Shown in pieces: positions 34,250 to 42,063 of a DNA stretch of 52,688 nucleotides. The DNA comes from DATLMR01 sp035634255. Its GTDB lineage: Bacteria > Acidobacteriota > Blastocatellia > UBA7656. Location of the stretch: positions 1 to 52,688 of the forward strand of contig DASQDI010000020.1 in assembly GCA_035634255.1 (NCBI GenBank), given 5' to 3'. The translations under genes and the position numbers were made by a program. Position 1 is the stretch's first letter; each line of letters opens with the position of its first letter. Below the pieces are notes generated by a model. That model had not been told where the DNA came from and did not search any database. It saw only the letters and a program-made list of their open reading frames with translations.

Positions 34250-35797
34250 ATGTTTCTTAATAAGTTAAAGCTTAATATATCGGGCAGGGCGGCCCGTGTG
34301 GGCCTGACGGTGGCCCTGCTGGTCTTAAACTCCCTGCCCTTCGGAGCGGGCGCGGGCCACGCGGGCGGGCGGGCGCAGGACATCGAAAGGCTGAACCGCT
34401 TCGTCCAATCGTCCGACTCGTCGAACCCCGCGGGCCAGGCCTTCCGCAAGGGACGCGACCTGATCGAAGACGAGGACTGGGAGGACGCGGCGGAGACTTT
34501 CTCGGATTTCATCAGCGATTATCCCAAAGATAAAAACGTCGACGCGGCGCTCTACTGGCTCGCCTTCGCGCTCAAGAAGCAGGGCCGCTTTCAGGAAGTG
34601 AAATCGAACCTGGACCGCCTGCTCAAAGAGTTCCCCAGGTCGAGCTGGGTCAAGGACGCCAAGATGATGCAGGTCGAGATCGCGGGCAGGAGGGGCGACA
34701 CGAAGGCCTTGACGCAGGCGTTGGAAGACGGCGGCTCTCGCGAAGACGAGACTAAGATCATCGCCCTGCAAAGCCTCTTTCAGGCCGACCCCGAGCGCGC
34801 GGTCGCTTTCGTCAACGAGATCATCGGGCCCGGCTCGAAGGCGAGCCGCCACCTCAAGGATAACGTGGTGACCCTACTCGGCCAGAGCCAGGGCAAGCAG
34901 GCCCGCGCCACCCTGGTCGAAATCGCCCGCGCGCCCGGCGACGCGAAGATTCGCAAGAACGCCATCTTCTGGCTCGGGCAGACGGAGGATGAGGAGGTGC
35001 TATCTCTGCTCAAAGACCTCGCGATGACACCGGGGGACGAGGAGGTGCAGAAGGCGGCCATCTTCTCCCTGTCGCAGCACAGGTCCCCGAGGGCGACGCA
35101 AATGCTGGGCGAGATGGCGAGGAGCGGCTCTCAGCCGAAGGTGCGCAGGGAGGCAATCTTCTGGGTGGGGCAACGAAGGGACGATGCTTCCTTCAACGAG
35201 CTGTCGTCGCTGTTCGACTCCGAGCAGGACCCCGAGATCAAAAAGCATGTGTTGTTCGCCATCGCGCAGGAAGGCGGCCCCCGCGCCCGCGCCAAGCTGA
35301 TCGCGATAGCCCGCTCGAACGAGAGCCTGCGGGTGCGCAAGGAGGCGATCTTCTGGCTCGCCCAGAACGGCGACGAGTCGAGCGTGGACGAGCTGGCCGG
35401 CCTGCTGGAGTCGGACAAGGAAGAAGAGATACGGAAGCAGGTGATCTTCGGCCTCTCGCAGATGAGCAACCAGCGCGCGAAGGATAAGCTGTACGACATC
35501 GCGCGGACAGCCGACAGCCCCGCGACCCGCCGCGACGCCATCTTCTGGATCGGCCAGCAGGACGCTGACAAGAGCGTCGATTTCCTGAACCAGCTCTACG
35601 ACAGCGAGCGCGACCCCGGCGTCAGGAAGAACATCATCTTCTCGCTCGCCCAGACGAGCACGAAGAAGGCGCTCAGGAAGCTGATGGATATTGTAAGGAC
35701 CGAAAGCAGCCCCGAGTTGAAGAAGGAAGCCCTCTTCTGGCTCGGGCAGAGCAACGACGCCGAAGCGAAGAAGTTCATCGAAGACATTTTGAAATAA
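34250..35797 (+). CDS. Exported TPR/HEAT-like repeat protein, A-I-F-W-L-G-Q type (first)
   Basis: 515 residues. A signal sequence (about 10-42) is followed by a TPR-like region (about 55-130; A-A-L-Y-W-L-A-F-A-L) and then nine repeats of about 32 residues from residue 237 to the end. Each repeat has a short helix ending in forms of A-I-F-W-L-G-Q or V-I-F-S-L-A-Q, the W-containing and W-lacking versions alternating, so the true unit may be about 64 residues. Such solenoids bind proteins. It lies 19 bp after the anti-sigma-like gene with AGGAG upstream, so it is probably in the same operon. No enzymatic motif is present. Confidence 0.85.
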   Translation: MFLNKLKLNISGRAARVGLTVALLVLNSLPFGAGAGHAGGRAQDIERLNRFVQSSDSSNPAGQAFRKGRDLIEDEDWEDAAETFSDFISDYPKDKNVDAALYWLAFALKKQGRFQEVKSNLDRLLKEFPRSSWVKDAKMMQVEIAGRRGDTKALTQALEDGGSREDETKIIALQSLFQADPERAVAFVNEIIGPGSKASRHLKDNVVTLLGQSQGKQARATLVEIARAPGDAKIRKNAIFWLGQTEDEEVLSLLKDLAMTPGDEEVQKAAIFSLSQHRSPRATQMLGEMARSGSQPKVRREAIFWVGQRRDDASFNELSSLFDSEQDPEIKKHVLFAIAQEGGPRARAKLIAIARSNESLRVRKEAIFWLAQNGDESSVDELAGLLESDKEEEIRKQVIFGLSQMSNQRAKDKLYDIARTADSPATRRDAIFWIGQQDADKSVDFLNQLYDSERDPGVRKNIIFSLAQTSTKKALRKLMDIVRTESSPELKKEALFWLGQSNDAEAKKFIEDILK

Positions 35798-35877
35798 TGT
35801 TGGAATAGCGCCCGCGATGGGATCGGGCCCGCATCGCGCGGACGGGGTTGGCCCGGGCGCCTCGAAAGGAGATTGTT

Positions 35878-37026
35878 ATGCGGAAGTTGTTTTCACTGGC
35901 TATATTCTTTTCCGTGATGGCCTCGATTGTCACGAGCATCGTGTCGGGGCAGCAGAGCGGCTTCATCAACGTTGACGGGCCGAGCATAAACGCGAAAATG
36001 GAAGCGGCCCTCAGGCAGGCGCGGTCGGGCTCGGCGCAGAAGCCCTTCTGGACCGCCTACTCGTTCGACGTAAGGCCGGGCGTCGCGGTCGATCTCGATT
36101 ACTCCAATTTCAAAGGGACGACCTACAGCTCCGGCACGAGCGTCTCGATAGGGACGCGCGACGGCAAGTCTGTGGAAACCCGCAACCTCGGCGTCTTCGT
36201 CCTGCGCGAGCCGGAGTCGGGCAAGGTCACGCGGGTGGAAATATATAACCTCGACAGGCCGCGCGAATATAGCGGGCACGCGGTCTACTGGGCCGGGCGC
36301 GCGAGCGTTCAGGAGAGCCTCGACCTGCTGAAAGGGATCGCCGAGTCGGGAGAGAGGGGCAGCGCCGCGGAGAATGCCACGATGGCCATCGGTCTGCACG
36401 ATTCCCCGCTGGTGTCCCCCATGCTTAAAGACCTGGTCCGCAATTCGAAGGTGAGGAAAGTAAGGTCATCGGCCGTCTTCTGGCTCGGGCAGAGCACGGA
36501 CGACATCCCGTTCCTCGCGGAGTTCGCGAAGAGCGAAGACGAGGACGCCGAGGTCCGCAAGCAGGCGGTCTTCTCGATAGGGGTCAGCAAATCGGGCGCG
36601 TCATTCTCGACCCTTCAGGACCTTTACGCGGCGGTGAAGAATCGCGAAGTCAAAAAGCAGGTCATCTTCATCAGCTCGCTCGGGGAGAGTAAAGAGGACG
36701 GGGTGAACTTTCTGATAAAGGTCGCCGACAGCGAGCCCGACCTGCACCTCCGAAAAGACGCCATCTTCTGGCTCGGGCAGAAGGCGGGAGAGCGGAGCCT
36801 GAAGGCCCTGTCTGACACCGTAAACAGGAACGACGCGGAGACGGAAGTGCTCAAACAGGCCGTCTTCGCCATAAGCCAGCGGAGCAAGGACGAGTCCGTG
36901 CCGCTCCTGATCCAGATCGCCAAGACGCACGCGAACCCGGTCATCAGGAAGGACGCTATGTTCTGGCTCGGGCAGAGCGGGGACGAGCGAGCCGTCGCGT
37001 TTTTCAAGGAGATCCTTCTAAAGTAG
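35878..37026 (+). CDS. Exported HEAT-like repeat protein, A-I-F-W-L-G-Q type (second)
   Basis: 382 residues. A signal peptide (1-24, ending S-G-Q) precedes a unique domain (about 25-150) and six repeats of about 32 residues (roughly 190-382), with V-F-W-L-G-Q, I-F-W-L-G-Q and M-F-W-L-G-Q units alternating with V-F-S-I or V-F-A-I units. It ends with the same F-F-K-E-I-L-type cap as its upstream paralogue. AAAGGAG lies just before the ATG at 35878; the frame is open ten codons further. A strong terminator follows, closing the cassette. The unique domain gives the second protein its own binding partner. Confidence 0.85.
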   Translation: MRKLFSLAIFFSVMASIVTSIVSGQQSGFINVDGPSINAKMEAALRQARSGSAQKPFWTAYSFDVRPGVAVDLDYSNFKGTTYSSGTSVSIGTRDGKSVETRNLGVFVLREPESGKVTRVEIYNLDRPREYSGHAVYWAGRASVQESLDLLKGIAESGERGSAAENATMAIGLHDSPLVSPMLKDLVRNSKVRKVRSSAVFWLGQSTDDIPFLAEFAKSEDEDAEVRKQAVFSIGVSKSGASFSTLQDLYAAVKNREVKKQVIFISSLGESKEDGVNFLIKVADSEPDLHLRKDAIFWLGQKAGERSLKALSDTVNRNDAETEVLKQAVFAISQRSKDESVPLLIQIAKTHANPVIRKDAMFWLGQSGDERAVAFFKEILLK

Positions 37027-37079
37027 GGGCGGGCACGGCACTCCACCGTGCGGCGCACGGACCACCCTTTCCAGTGTCT

Positions 37080-37109
37080 GCGGCGGCCTCGCGAGGCCGC
37101 CGCTTTTTT
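37080..37109 (+). terminator. Strong intrinsic terminator of the sigma-HEAT cassette
   Basis: A perfect 24-bp palindrome (37080-37103) is followed directly by six Ts. It separates the cassette from ribA. Smaller stems flank it. Confidence 0.93.
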
Positions 37110-37149
37110 GCCCCGGTGCCGCGGCCGTGGCACCCGCCGTGCTCAAAAC

Positions 37150-37178
37150 TTGACGTTACTACCCCGGCTCACTAGAAT
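37150..37178 (+). promoter_or_regulatory. ribA promoter
   Basis: TTGACG (37150-37155) and TAGAAT (37173-37178) are exactly 17 nt apart. The predicted start of transcription, about 37185, is only some 10 nt before the first ribA ATG. Confidence 0.75.
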
Positions 37179-37194
37179 CTCTTTGCGGCATCGC

Positions 37195-37863
37195 ATGATA
37201 GAGAGCTATTTTGATATGGGTGATAACGGTCATTCACAAAAGGTTTGCGCGGGCATAAGGCATGTGGCCGAAGCGAACCTGCCCACGGAATTCGGAAACT
37301 TTCGGATCGCGGGCTTCAAGAACGAGACCAACGGGGAAGAGTTCGTCGCCCTCGTCAAGGGCGAGCTGAACAGCAGCAGGGCCAGCCTAGTTCGCATCCA
37401 CTCACAATGCCTGACCGGAGACGTGTTCCACTCGATCAAATGCGATTGCGGCCCGCAGCTTCATTACGCGATGAACCTGATAGAAAAAGAGGGCCACGGC
37501 GCTATCGTCTATCAGCAGCAGGAAGGCCGGGGGATCGGGATACTGAATAAGATACGCGCCTACGCCTTGCAGGACGCGGGGCAGGATACGGTCGAGGCCA
37601 ACCTCTCGCTCGGCTTCGACGCGGACCTCCGCCAGTATGAGTGCTGCGCCGAGATACTCAAGCAGCTCGGGCTCGCCAAAGTCCGGGTGATGTCAAATAA
37701 CCCGGATAAGATCGCCGCCCTGCGCTCGGCCGGGATAGAGATCGTCGAGAGGGTGCCGATAGAGCTTGAGCCGCGCGAGACATCCATCAACTACATGAAG
37801 ACCAAGAAAGAGAAGCTCGGGCACATACTCGACAACCTTTACAAAGACAAGAAATCGGTTTGA
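37195..37863 (+). CDS. ribA: GTP cyclohydrolase II
   Basis: About 222 residues. The zinc-binding H-S-Q-C-L-T-G-D-V-F-H-S-I-K-C-D-C-G-P is clear (three Cys), as are Q-Q-E-G-R-G-I-G and V-E-A-N-L-S-L-G-F. The enzyme opens GTP to start riboflavin synthesis. It is the stand-alone form, without the RibB (DHBP synthase) domain common in bacteria. The first ATG (37195) gives almost no leader; the ATG at 37216, seven codons later, fits the promoter better and has GAGAG upstream. No other rib gene is in the window. Confidence 0.92.
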   Translation: MIESYFDMGDNGHSQKVCAGIRHVAEANLPTEFGNFRIAGFKNETNGEEFVALVKGELNSSRASLVRIHSQCLTGDVFHSIKCDCGPQLHYAMNLIEKEGHGAIVYQQQEGRGIGILNKIRAYALQDAGQDTVEANLSLGFDADLRQYECCAEILKQLGLAKVRVMSNNPDKIAALRSAGIEIVERVPIELEPRETSINYMKTKKEKLGHILDNLYKDKKSV

Positions 37864-37881
37864 GATTAACCCCTACGCCTC

Positions 37882-38949
37882 TTAGCCGGAGAGCCTCTCG
37901 ACTTCTTCCCGCGTGAGCGCGACACAGCCTCCGGTCTTCTCTTCAAGTAACATGGTAAATCCGTCGACCCGCCCGAGCGGGGGCCGGGCATTCGCATGGT
38001 CGCGCGGGTCGGTGTCGGAAGAGGCCAGCCGGGCGAGCGATTCTTCCGTCACGAAGACCTCGTCGCCCGCCTGCAACACCCACCGCCCGCCGCCGCCTTT
38101 CACGAACAGGGTTCGGATTTCGCCGCGCTCGACCTCTTCGGCCTGAAGCCGGGAGAGTTCTTCCCGGATTATGTCGGCCCACTTCCGCGCCTCTCTCGCA
38201 GTGATTCCGACGCGCGTCGACGAATCGGCGAGTTCCATACCCTCCACGGACCTCGCGACTCTCAGGTGGTATTCGGGCGCTGCATCTTCGTAAGCTTCCA
38301 CCCGCCCCGACTCCGCGAACGTTTCGAGCGCGCGGGCGAGCCTGAAAGCTGATTGCAGATGGATGACGACGCCCTTGAGGATAATCGTCGGGGGAGCGGT
38401 GACCGGGCCGGGCTCGCCCGCCCCTTCAAGGCTCTCCAAGCGGCGCTGCATCTCCGACAGGTGGTCGGAGCCGAGTAGGACCCACCGGCCGCTGCGCTGG
38501 TCGCTGATCAGCAGCCTGCCGTCCCCGGCCGACGCGTGCAGCCACGCGGGCAGAGAGGAGCCGCCTCCGCCCCCCGCCCGCCCGCGGCCGGCGGAGAGAA
38601 GCCCCGAGACCGCGCCGGCGTCGAGCCACATCGCGGACTGAGGGTGCGAGAGCAGGAGGCTGCGGCCGATGTTGGCGAATACCACCTCGTCCGACAATCT
38701 CTTCACGTCATAAAATAATCGCCTGAACTCGACAGTGGCCCGATAATGGCTGGCGCCTTCGACCTCAAGGGCCGCCTCGCGGTTCTGGTGTCTCAGCACC
38801 AGGCGACCGTCGGACCTTATGATCAAGCCGCTCCCGCCCTGGCGCACGACGCGCGAGGCCGCGTCCCCCCGTTCGATAAAATCCGCGAAGCTTTCCGAGA
38901 GATAAGGCGCGAGGGCGAGGCCGCAATTAACCGAAAAGATGTTGATCAT
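37882..38949 (-). CDS. Protein of unknown function with weak internal repeats
   Basis: About 355 residues, no signal peptide or membrane helix. Three segments look like one repeated module: R-S-G-R-W-V-L-L-G-S-D-H near 160, G-G-G-R-W-V-L-Q-A-G-D-E near 285 and T-G-G-C-V-A-L-T-R-E-E at the end, each followed by a helix ending R-L-x-S or similar. A Gly-rich linker lies near 125. The ATG at 38949 has AAGGACC upstream; the frame is open a further 23 codons. It converges on ribA. I do not recognise a family. Confidence 0.7.
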   Translation of the reverse strand: MINIFSVNCGLALAPYLSESFADFIERGDAASRVVRQGGSGLIIRSDGRLVLRHQNREAALEVEGASHYRATVEFRRLFYDVKRLSDEVVFANIGRSLLLSHPQSAMWLDAGAVSGLLSAGRGRAGGGGGSSLPAWLHASAGDGRLLISDQRSGRWVLLGSDHLSEMQRRLESLEGAGEPGPVTAPPTIILKGVVIHLQSAFRLARALETFAESGRVEAYEDAAPEYHLRVARSVEGMELADSSTRVGITAREARKWADIIREELSRLQAEEVERGEIRTLFVKGGGGRWVLQAGDEVFVTEESLARLASSDTDPRDHANARPPLGRVDGFTMLLEEKTGGCVALTREEVERLSG

Positions 38950-39053
38950 TTCTCTGGTCCTTCGGGTGATGGTTCGAGAGTCGCCTCCACTATCAGTAGA
39001 GTAACACATCGACGGCATTGCGCCAGTCTCGGGTTTTATGTAGAAATTGAGCT

Positions 39054-39362
39054 ATGTCGAACAAAGCGCGCCAGCCCAAAGAGCCCGCCCAGATAGCCCT
39101 AGAAGGCACGGCCCTCGGGGTCGAAGGGCGGGAACTGGAACGAGGGTTATGGGAGAGCGGGGTCTACCTGGGGGCGGACCGATTCGTCTACCACCTGACG
39201 GCCCGGCAGGCGCGGGGGCAGGTGTCTGTGAGGATAGAAGGCAAGCGCGCCGTCGGCGAGTACCTCAGGTGGGTCGACGGGCTATTCAAGCCGGGGGAGT
39301 TGCCGACCGCGTCGAACGGGGTCCATTACAGGGCCGCGCGGAAGCTGAGGGAGTTGATCTAA
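39054..39362 (+). CDS. Small protein of unknown function
   Basis: 102 residues, basic, soluble, with no family recognised. Codon third positions are strongly GC-rich in this frame and not in the overlapping one at 39047. The start is near the divergent gene with only TTGAGC as ribosome site. Gene order (unknown, small protein, zinc-ribbon CarD-like) suggests no function. Confidence 0.6.
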   Translation: MSNKARQPKEPAQIALEGTALGVEGRELERGLWESGVYLGADRFVYHLTARQARGQVSVRIEGKRAVGEYLRWVDGLFKPGELPTASNGVHYRAARKLRELI

Positions 39363-39385
39363 ACGGGCGGGCGCGGCACGTCAAC

Positions 39386-39414
39386 TGGAAGTTGTCGGAC
39401 CGGGATGGTATAGT
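39386..39414 (+). promoter_or_regulatory. Extended -10 promoter for a leaderless mRNA
   Basis: TG precedes TATAGT (39409-39414) by one base, an extended -10. A weak -35 (TGGAAG, 39386-39391) lies 17 nt upstream. The ATG at 39421 is seven bases after the -10, exactly where transcription should begin, and there is no ribosome site. Confidence 0.6.
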
Positions 39415-39420
39415 CAAGCT

Positions 39421-39834
39421 ATGCTCTACAGAAAGCCTCGAATCGGGCAGGAAATCACCGCCTACTGCGGAAAATGTAAGGACGAGCGCACTCACATAGT
39501 CGCCGCGATGGATGGAGAAGTGGTACGCAAAGTCACCTGCTCCATGTGCAAAGGCACTCACAACTACAAGCAGAAGCCGGCCGAAAAAGTAGCCAAGCCG
39601 CGGGCGCCGAGGGCCTCGTCACGCTCGAAGGAGTCGGCCCCTTTCGCCATCGACCCCAAGCGGCCGATCAAAGCCTACAGCATGGAGACGAGCTTCGGCG
39701 CGGGCGATGTCATCAACCACCCCAAATTCGGTCTGGGGGCCGTTGAAGCGACCAACCCTCCGAACAAGATCGAAGTAAGATTCCAGGAAGGCAAGAAGAC
39801 TCTGCTTCACAACATGAAGAATATGCGGCCCTGA
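39421..39834 (+). CDS. Zinc-ribbon protein with CarD-like C-terminal domain
   Basis: 137 residues. The N-terminal zinc ribbon has Y-C-G-K-C and C-S-M-C about 25 residues apart. A basic Pro/Ala/Lys linker (about 50-80) leads to a C-terminal domain (about 88-137) with F-G-A-G-D-V-I-N-H-P-K-F-G-L-G-A-V, the same Tudor-like motif that opens CarD/CdnL proteins. It may touch RNA polymerase or nucleic acid; its action is unproven. The promoter puts the transcript start on the ATG. The full CarD at 8266 is a distant relative in the same window. Confidence 0.8.
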   Translation: MLYRKPRIGQEITAYCGKCKDERTHIVAAMDGEVVRKVTCSMCKGTHNYKQKPAEKVAKPRAPRASSRSKESAPFAIDPKRPIKAYSMETSFGAGDVINHPKFGLGAVEATNPPNKIEVRFQEGKKTLLHNMKNMRP

Positions 39835-39898
39835 CTCGCGCCCGAACGCAAGCTGAAGGACACGACCTCCGGGGGTAGATCGCGAATGGGCTCACTCT

Positions 39899-39933
39899 GT
39901 AGGGGCGCGGGCGCATCGGTGCCGCGCCCCTAC
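39899..39933. terminator. Bidirectional hairpin terminator
   Basis: A perfect 12-bp stem (39899-39910 with 39922-39933, 11-nt loop) between convergent genes. The stem sequence GTAGGGGCGCGG is the kind of palindrome often repeated in intergenic DNA of many bacteria. No other copy was noticed in this window. Confidence 0.6.
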
Positions 39934-39973
39934 GATAATCCTGAATGGCTCTAAGGCGGCCTGGCAGGCTCGC

Positions 39974-40216
39974 TCAGTTCTTAAAGAAGTCCGCGTTCTT
40001 CTTGATAAAGCCGTGCCACTTCGCGGGCACGGCCTCCTCGAAGAAGATGGCCGACACGGGGCAAACAGGCTCGCACGCTCCGCAGTCGGTGCAGGTCGCC
40101 GGGTCGATGTACATCTGCTCCTCGTCCGGCCCGCCCTGAATACAATCCACAGGACACACATCGACGCATGCAAGTTCTTTCGCGCCGATGCAGGGTTCAG
40201 TAATTACAAACGTCAA
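39974..40216 (-). CDS. 7Fe-type ferredoxin (first)
   Basis: 80 residues with two iron-sulfur motifs: C-I-G plus C-V-D-V-C-P-V-D-C-I near the N-terminus, fitting a [3Fe-4S]/[4Fe-4S] pair, and C-T-D-C-G-A-C-E-P-V-C-P in the middle. The start is a TTG at 40216 with GTGGAG eight bases before it, giving M-T-F-V-I-T-E-P-C, in register with the neighbour M-T-Y-V-I-A-E-P-C. An electron carrier, probably for cytoplasmic oxidoreductases. It follows a close paralogue by 20 bp. Confidence 0.88.
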   Translation of the reverse strand: MTFVITEPCIGAKELACVDVCPVDCIQGGPDEEQMYIDPATCTDCGACEPVCPVSAIFFEEAVPAKWHGFIKKNADFFKN

Positions 40217-40236
40217 ACCATTCGCTCCACGTCTGC

Positions 40237-40494
40237 CTATTTGTAATGGTCGGCATTTATGGCGGTGAAGTGCTTCCACTGCTCCGGGAGGTCATCCTCG
40301 GTGAAGATGGCCTGGACCGGGCAGGCGGGCTCGCAAGCCCCACAATCGATGCACTCGTCCGGGTTAATATAAAGCAATTCCGACGCCTCAAAATCGTCTT
40401 CATCCTTGCGCGGGTGGATGCAATCGACAGGACACACATCCACACAGGCGGTATCCTTTGTTCCTATGCAGGGCTCTGCAATAACGTATGTCAT
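40237..40494 (-). CDS. 7Fe-type ferredoxin (second)
   Basis: 85 residues, close to the neighbouring ferredoxin, with C-V-D-V-C-P-V-D-C-I and C-I-D-C-G-A-C-E-P-A-C-P, and an Asp/Glu-rich insertion between (K-D-E-D-D-F-E-A-S-E). The AAGGAGG ribosome site is strong. A TTGACT lies about 80 bp upstream without a convincing -10, in a 129-bp gap after aspA. Tandem duplication is clear from sequence; the two may feed different partners. Confidence 0.92.
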   Translation of the reverse strand: MTYVIAEPCIGTKDTACVDVCPVDCIHPRKDEDDFEASELLYINPDECIDCGACEPACPVQAIFTEDDLPEQWKHFTAINADHYK

Positions 40495-40623
40495 TTAAAC
40501 CTCAGCCTCCTTTTAGATTTTAAACTGAAGGATGATTGCTACCTGATATCCCTACAAAATTTCGCCGATTTGGTCTTAAGAGTCAATAGCAGAAAGCGCG
40601 GGGCAAAGCGGAATCGGCAGCTT

Positions 40624-42063
40624 TTATTTCGCGGGGCTATTTTCCCCCGACCCCACCCCCGGCTCCTGCTGGTACTCGGTCATCGCGTAGGTGTCGAGCA
40701 CGTCCGAGACCTCTTCCGGGGCCAGCAAATTTTCTTCGGTGATCACCTCCCGTATGGTCTTCCCTCGGGCGATGGCGCGCTTGGCGATCTCGGCCGCCCT
40801 GGCGTACCCGATCCTCGAATTCAACGCCGTCACGAGCGAGACGCTGTTCTCCACGTACCAGCGGCTCCGCCCCTCGTTCGCCGTGATTCCGTCGACGCAA
40901 CGCTCCCGGAGAACGTCGAGGGCGTTCTTCATGACCGTGAGCGACATCAGCAGATCGAACGCTATCACGGGCATCATCACGTTGAGCTCCAGCTGCCCCG
41001 CCTGCGCGGACGCCGCTATCGTCGCGTCGTTGCCGATCACCTGAAAGCAGACCATGTTGGTCATCTCCGCCATCACGGGGTTGACCTTGCCCGGCATGAT
41101 CGACGAGCCGGGCTGGACCGGCGGGAGCGTGATCTCGCCCAGCCCCGTGTTGGGCCCGGAGCTCAGGAGCCTGAGGTCGTTCGCGATTCTGATGACATCC
41201 GTAGCGAGGGTCCTGATCGCGCCCGAGACCGAGACGAAGGGGGACATGCTCTGCATAGACTCGAAGTAGTCGCCCGTCTGACGGAGCGGCTCGCCCGTGA
41301 GCCTGCCCAGTTCCTCCACGACCCTCCGCCGGTAGCCGGGGGCCGCGTTCAGCCCCGTCCCGGCGGCGGTCCCGCCCAGGCCGAGTTCCCTCAACTCGTC
41401 CGAGGCCTGCGCAATGCGCCGGGCATTCTTACTCATCGCCGTGGAGTACGCGCCGAACTCCTGCCCGAGCCTCACGGGGACCGCGTCCTGAAGGTGCGTG
41501 CGGCCCGACTTCACGATGTGATCGAACTCCGCCGCCTTATTCCGGAACGAGGCCGCCAGGGCTTCGAGAGACTTCAGCAGCCCTCCGACGAGTTCGAGGG
41601 CCGCGAGGCGCATGGCCGTGGGGAACACGTCGTTAGTCGATTGCCCCATGTTGACGTGATCGTTCGGGTGGACCAGCGAGTAATCGCCCTTCTTCCCCCC
41701 CAGCAGTTCCGCGCCCCGGTTGGAGAGGACTTCATTCGCGTTCATGTTGTGCGACGTTCCGGCCCCGGCCTGAAACGGGTCGACGACGAACTGGTCGCGG
41801 AGCTCCCCCGAGAGCACTTCGTCCGCGGCGGCCTCGATTGCGCCCCCGATCTTCGGGTCGAGCGCGCCCAGCTCCGAGTTGGTGCGGGCGGCGGCCTTCT
41901 TTATCTGAACCGTCGCCATCACCAGCGCGGGGAAAGGCTTCAGGCCCGAGATCGGAAAGTTCTCGACCGCCCGCGCGGTCTGAATCCCATAGTAGACATC
42001 GTCGGGGAGCTCGCGCTCGCCGAGCGAATCTCGCTCAATCCTTGTCCGGGTCGTAGGTGACAT
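40624..42063 (-). CDS. aspA: Aspartate ammonia-lyase
   Basis: 479 residues of the fumarase/aspartase family, with Y-Y-G-I-Q-T-A-R-A-V-E-N-F, G-R-T-H-L-Q-D-A-V-P-V, and the catalytic loop G-S-S-I-M-P-G-K-V-N-P. The N-terminus and I-Q-T motif favour aspartase over fumarase; it splits aspartate to fumarate and ammonia. The start overlaps the end of nuoI by 29 bp, with GGAG ten bases before the ATG, so it is cotranscribed with complex I genes. Fumarate could feed a quinone-linked route, which is inference. Confidence 0.9.
   Translation of the reverse strand: MSPTTRTRIERDSLGERELPDDVYYGIQTARAVENFPISGLKPFPALVMATVQIKKAAARTNSELGALDPKIGGAIEAAADEVLSGELRDQFVVDPFQAGAGTSHNMNANEVLSNRGAELLGGKKGDYSLVHPNDHVNMGQSTNDVFPTAMRLAALELVGGLLKSLEALAASFRNKAAEFDHIVKSGRTHLQDAVPVRLGQEFGAYSTAMSKNARRIAQASDELRELGLGGTAAGTGLNAAPGYRRRVVEELGRLTGEPLRQTGDYFESMQSMSPFVSVSGAIRTLATDVIRIANDLRLLSSGPNTGLGEITLPPVQPGSSIMPGKVNPVMAEMTNMVCFQVIGNDATIAASAQAGQLELNVMMPVIAFDLLMSLTVMKNALDVLRERCVDGITANEGRSRWYVENSVSLVTALNSRIGYARAAEIAKRAIARGKTIREVITEENLLAPEEVSDVLDTYAMTEYQQEPGVGSGENSPAK

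Noticed and set aside
39047..39499. 150-codon frame overlapping the small genes at 39054 and 39421
   Set aside because: Codon third positions and Arg-rich composition favour the other frames; the second real gene (zinc ribbon) overlaps it.
40246..42060. 604-codon plus-strand frame
   Set aside because: Reverse of aspA and the ferredoxin gene; both have unmistakable motifs.
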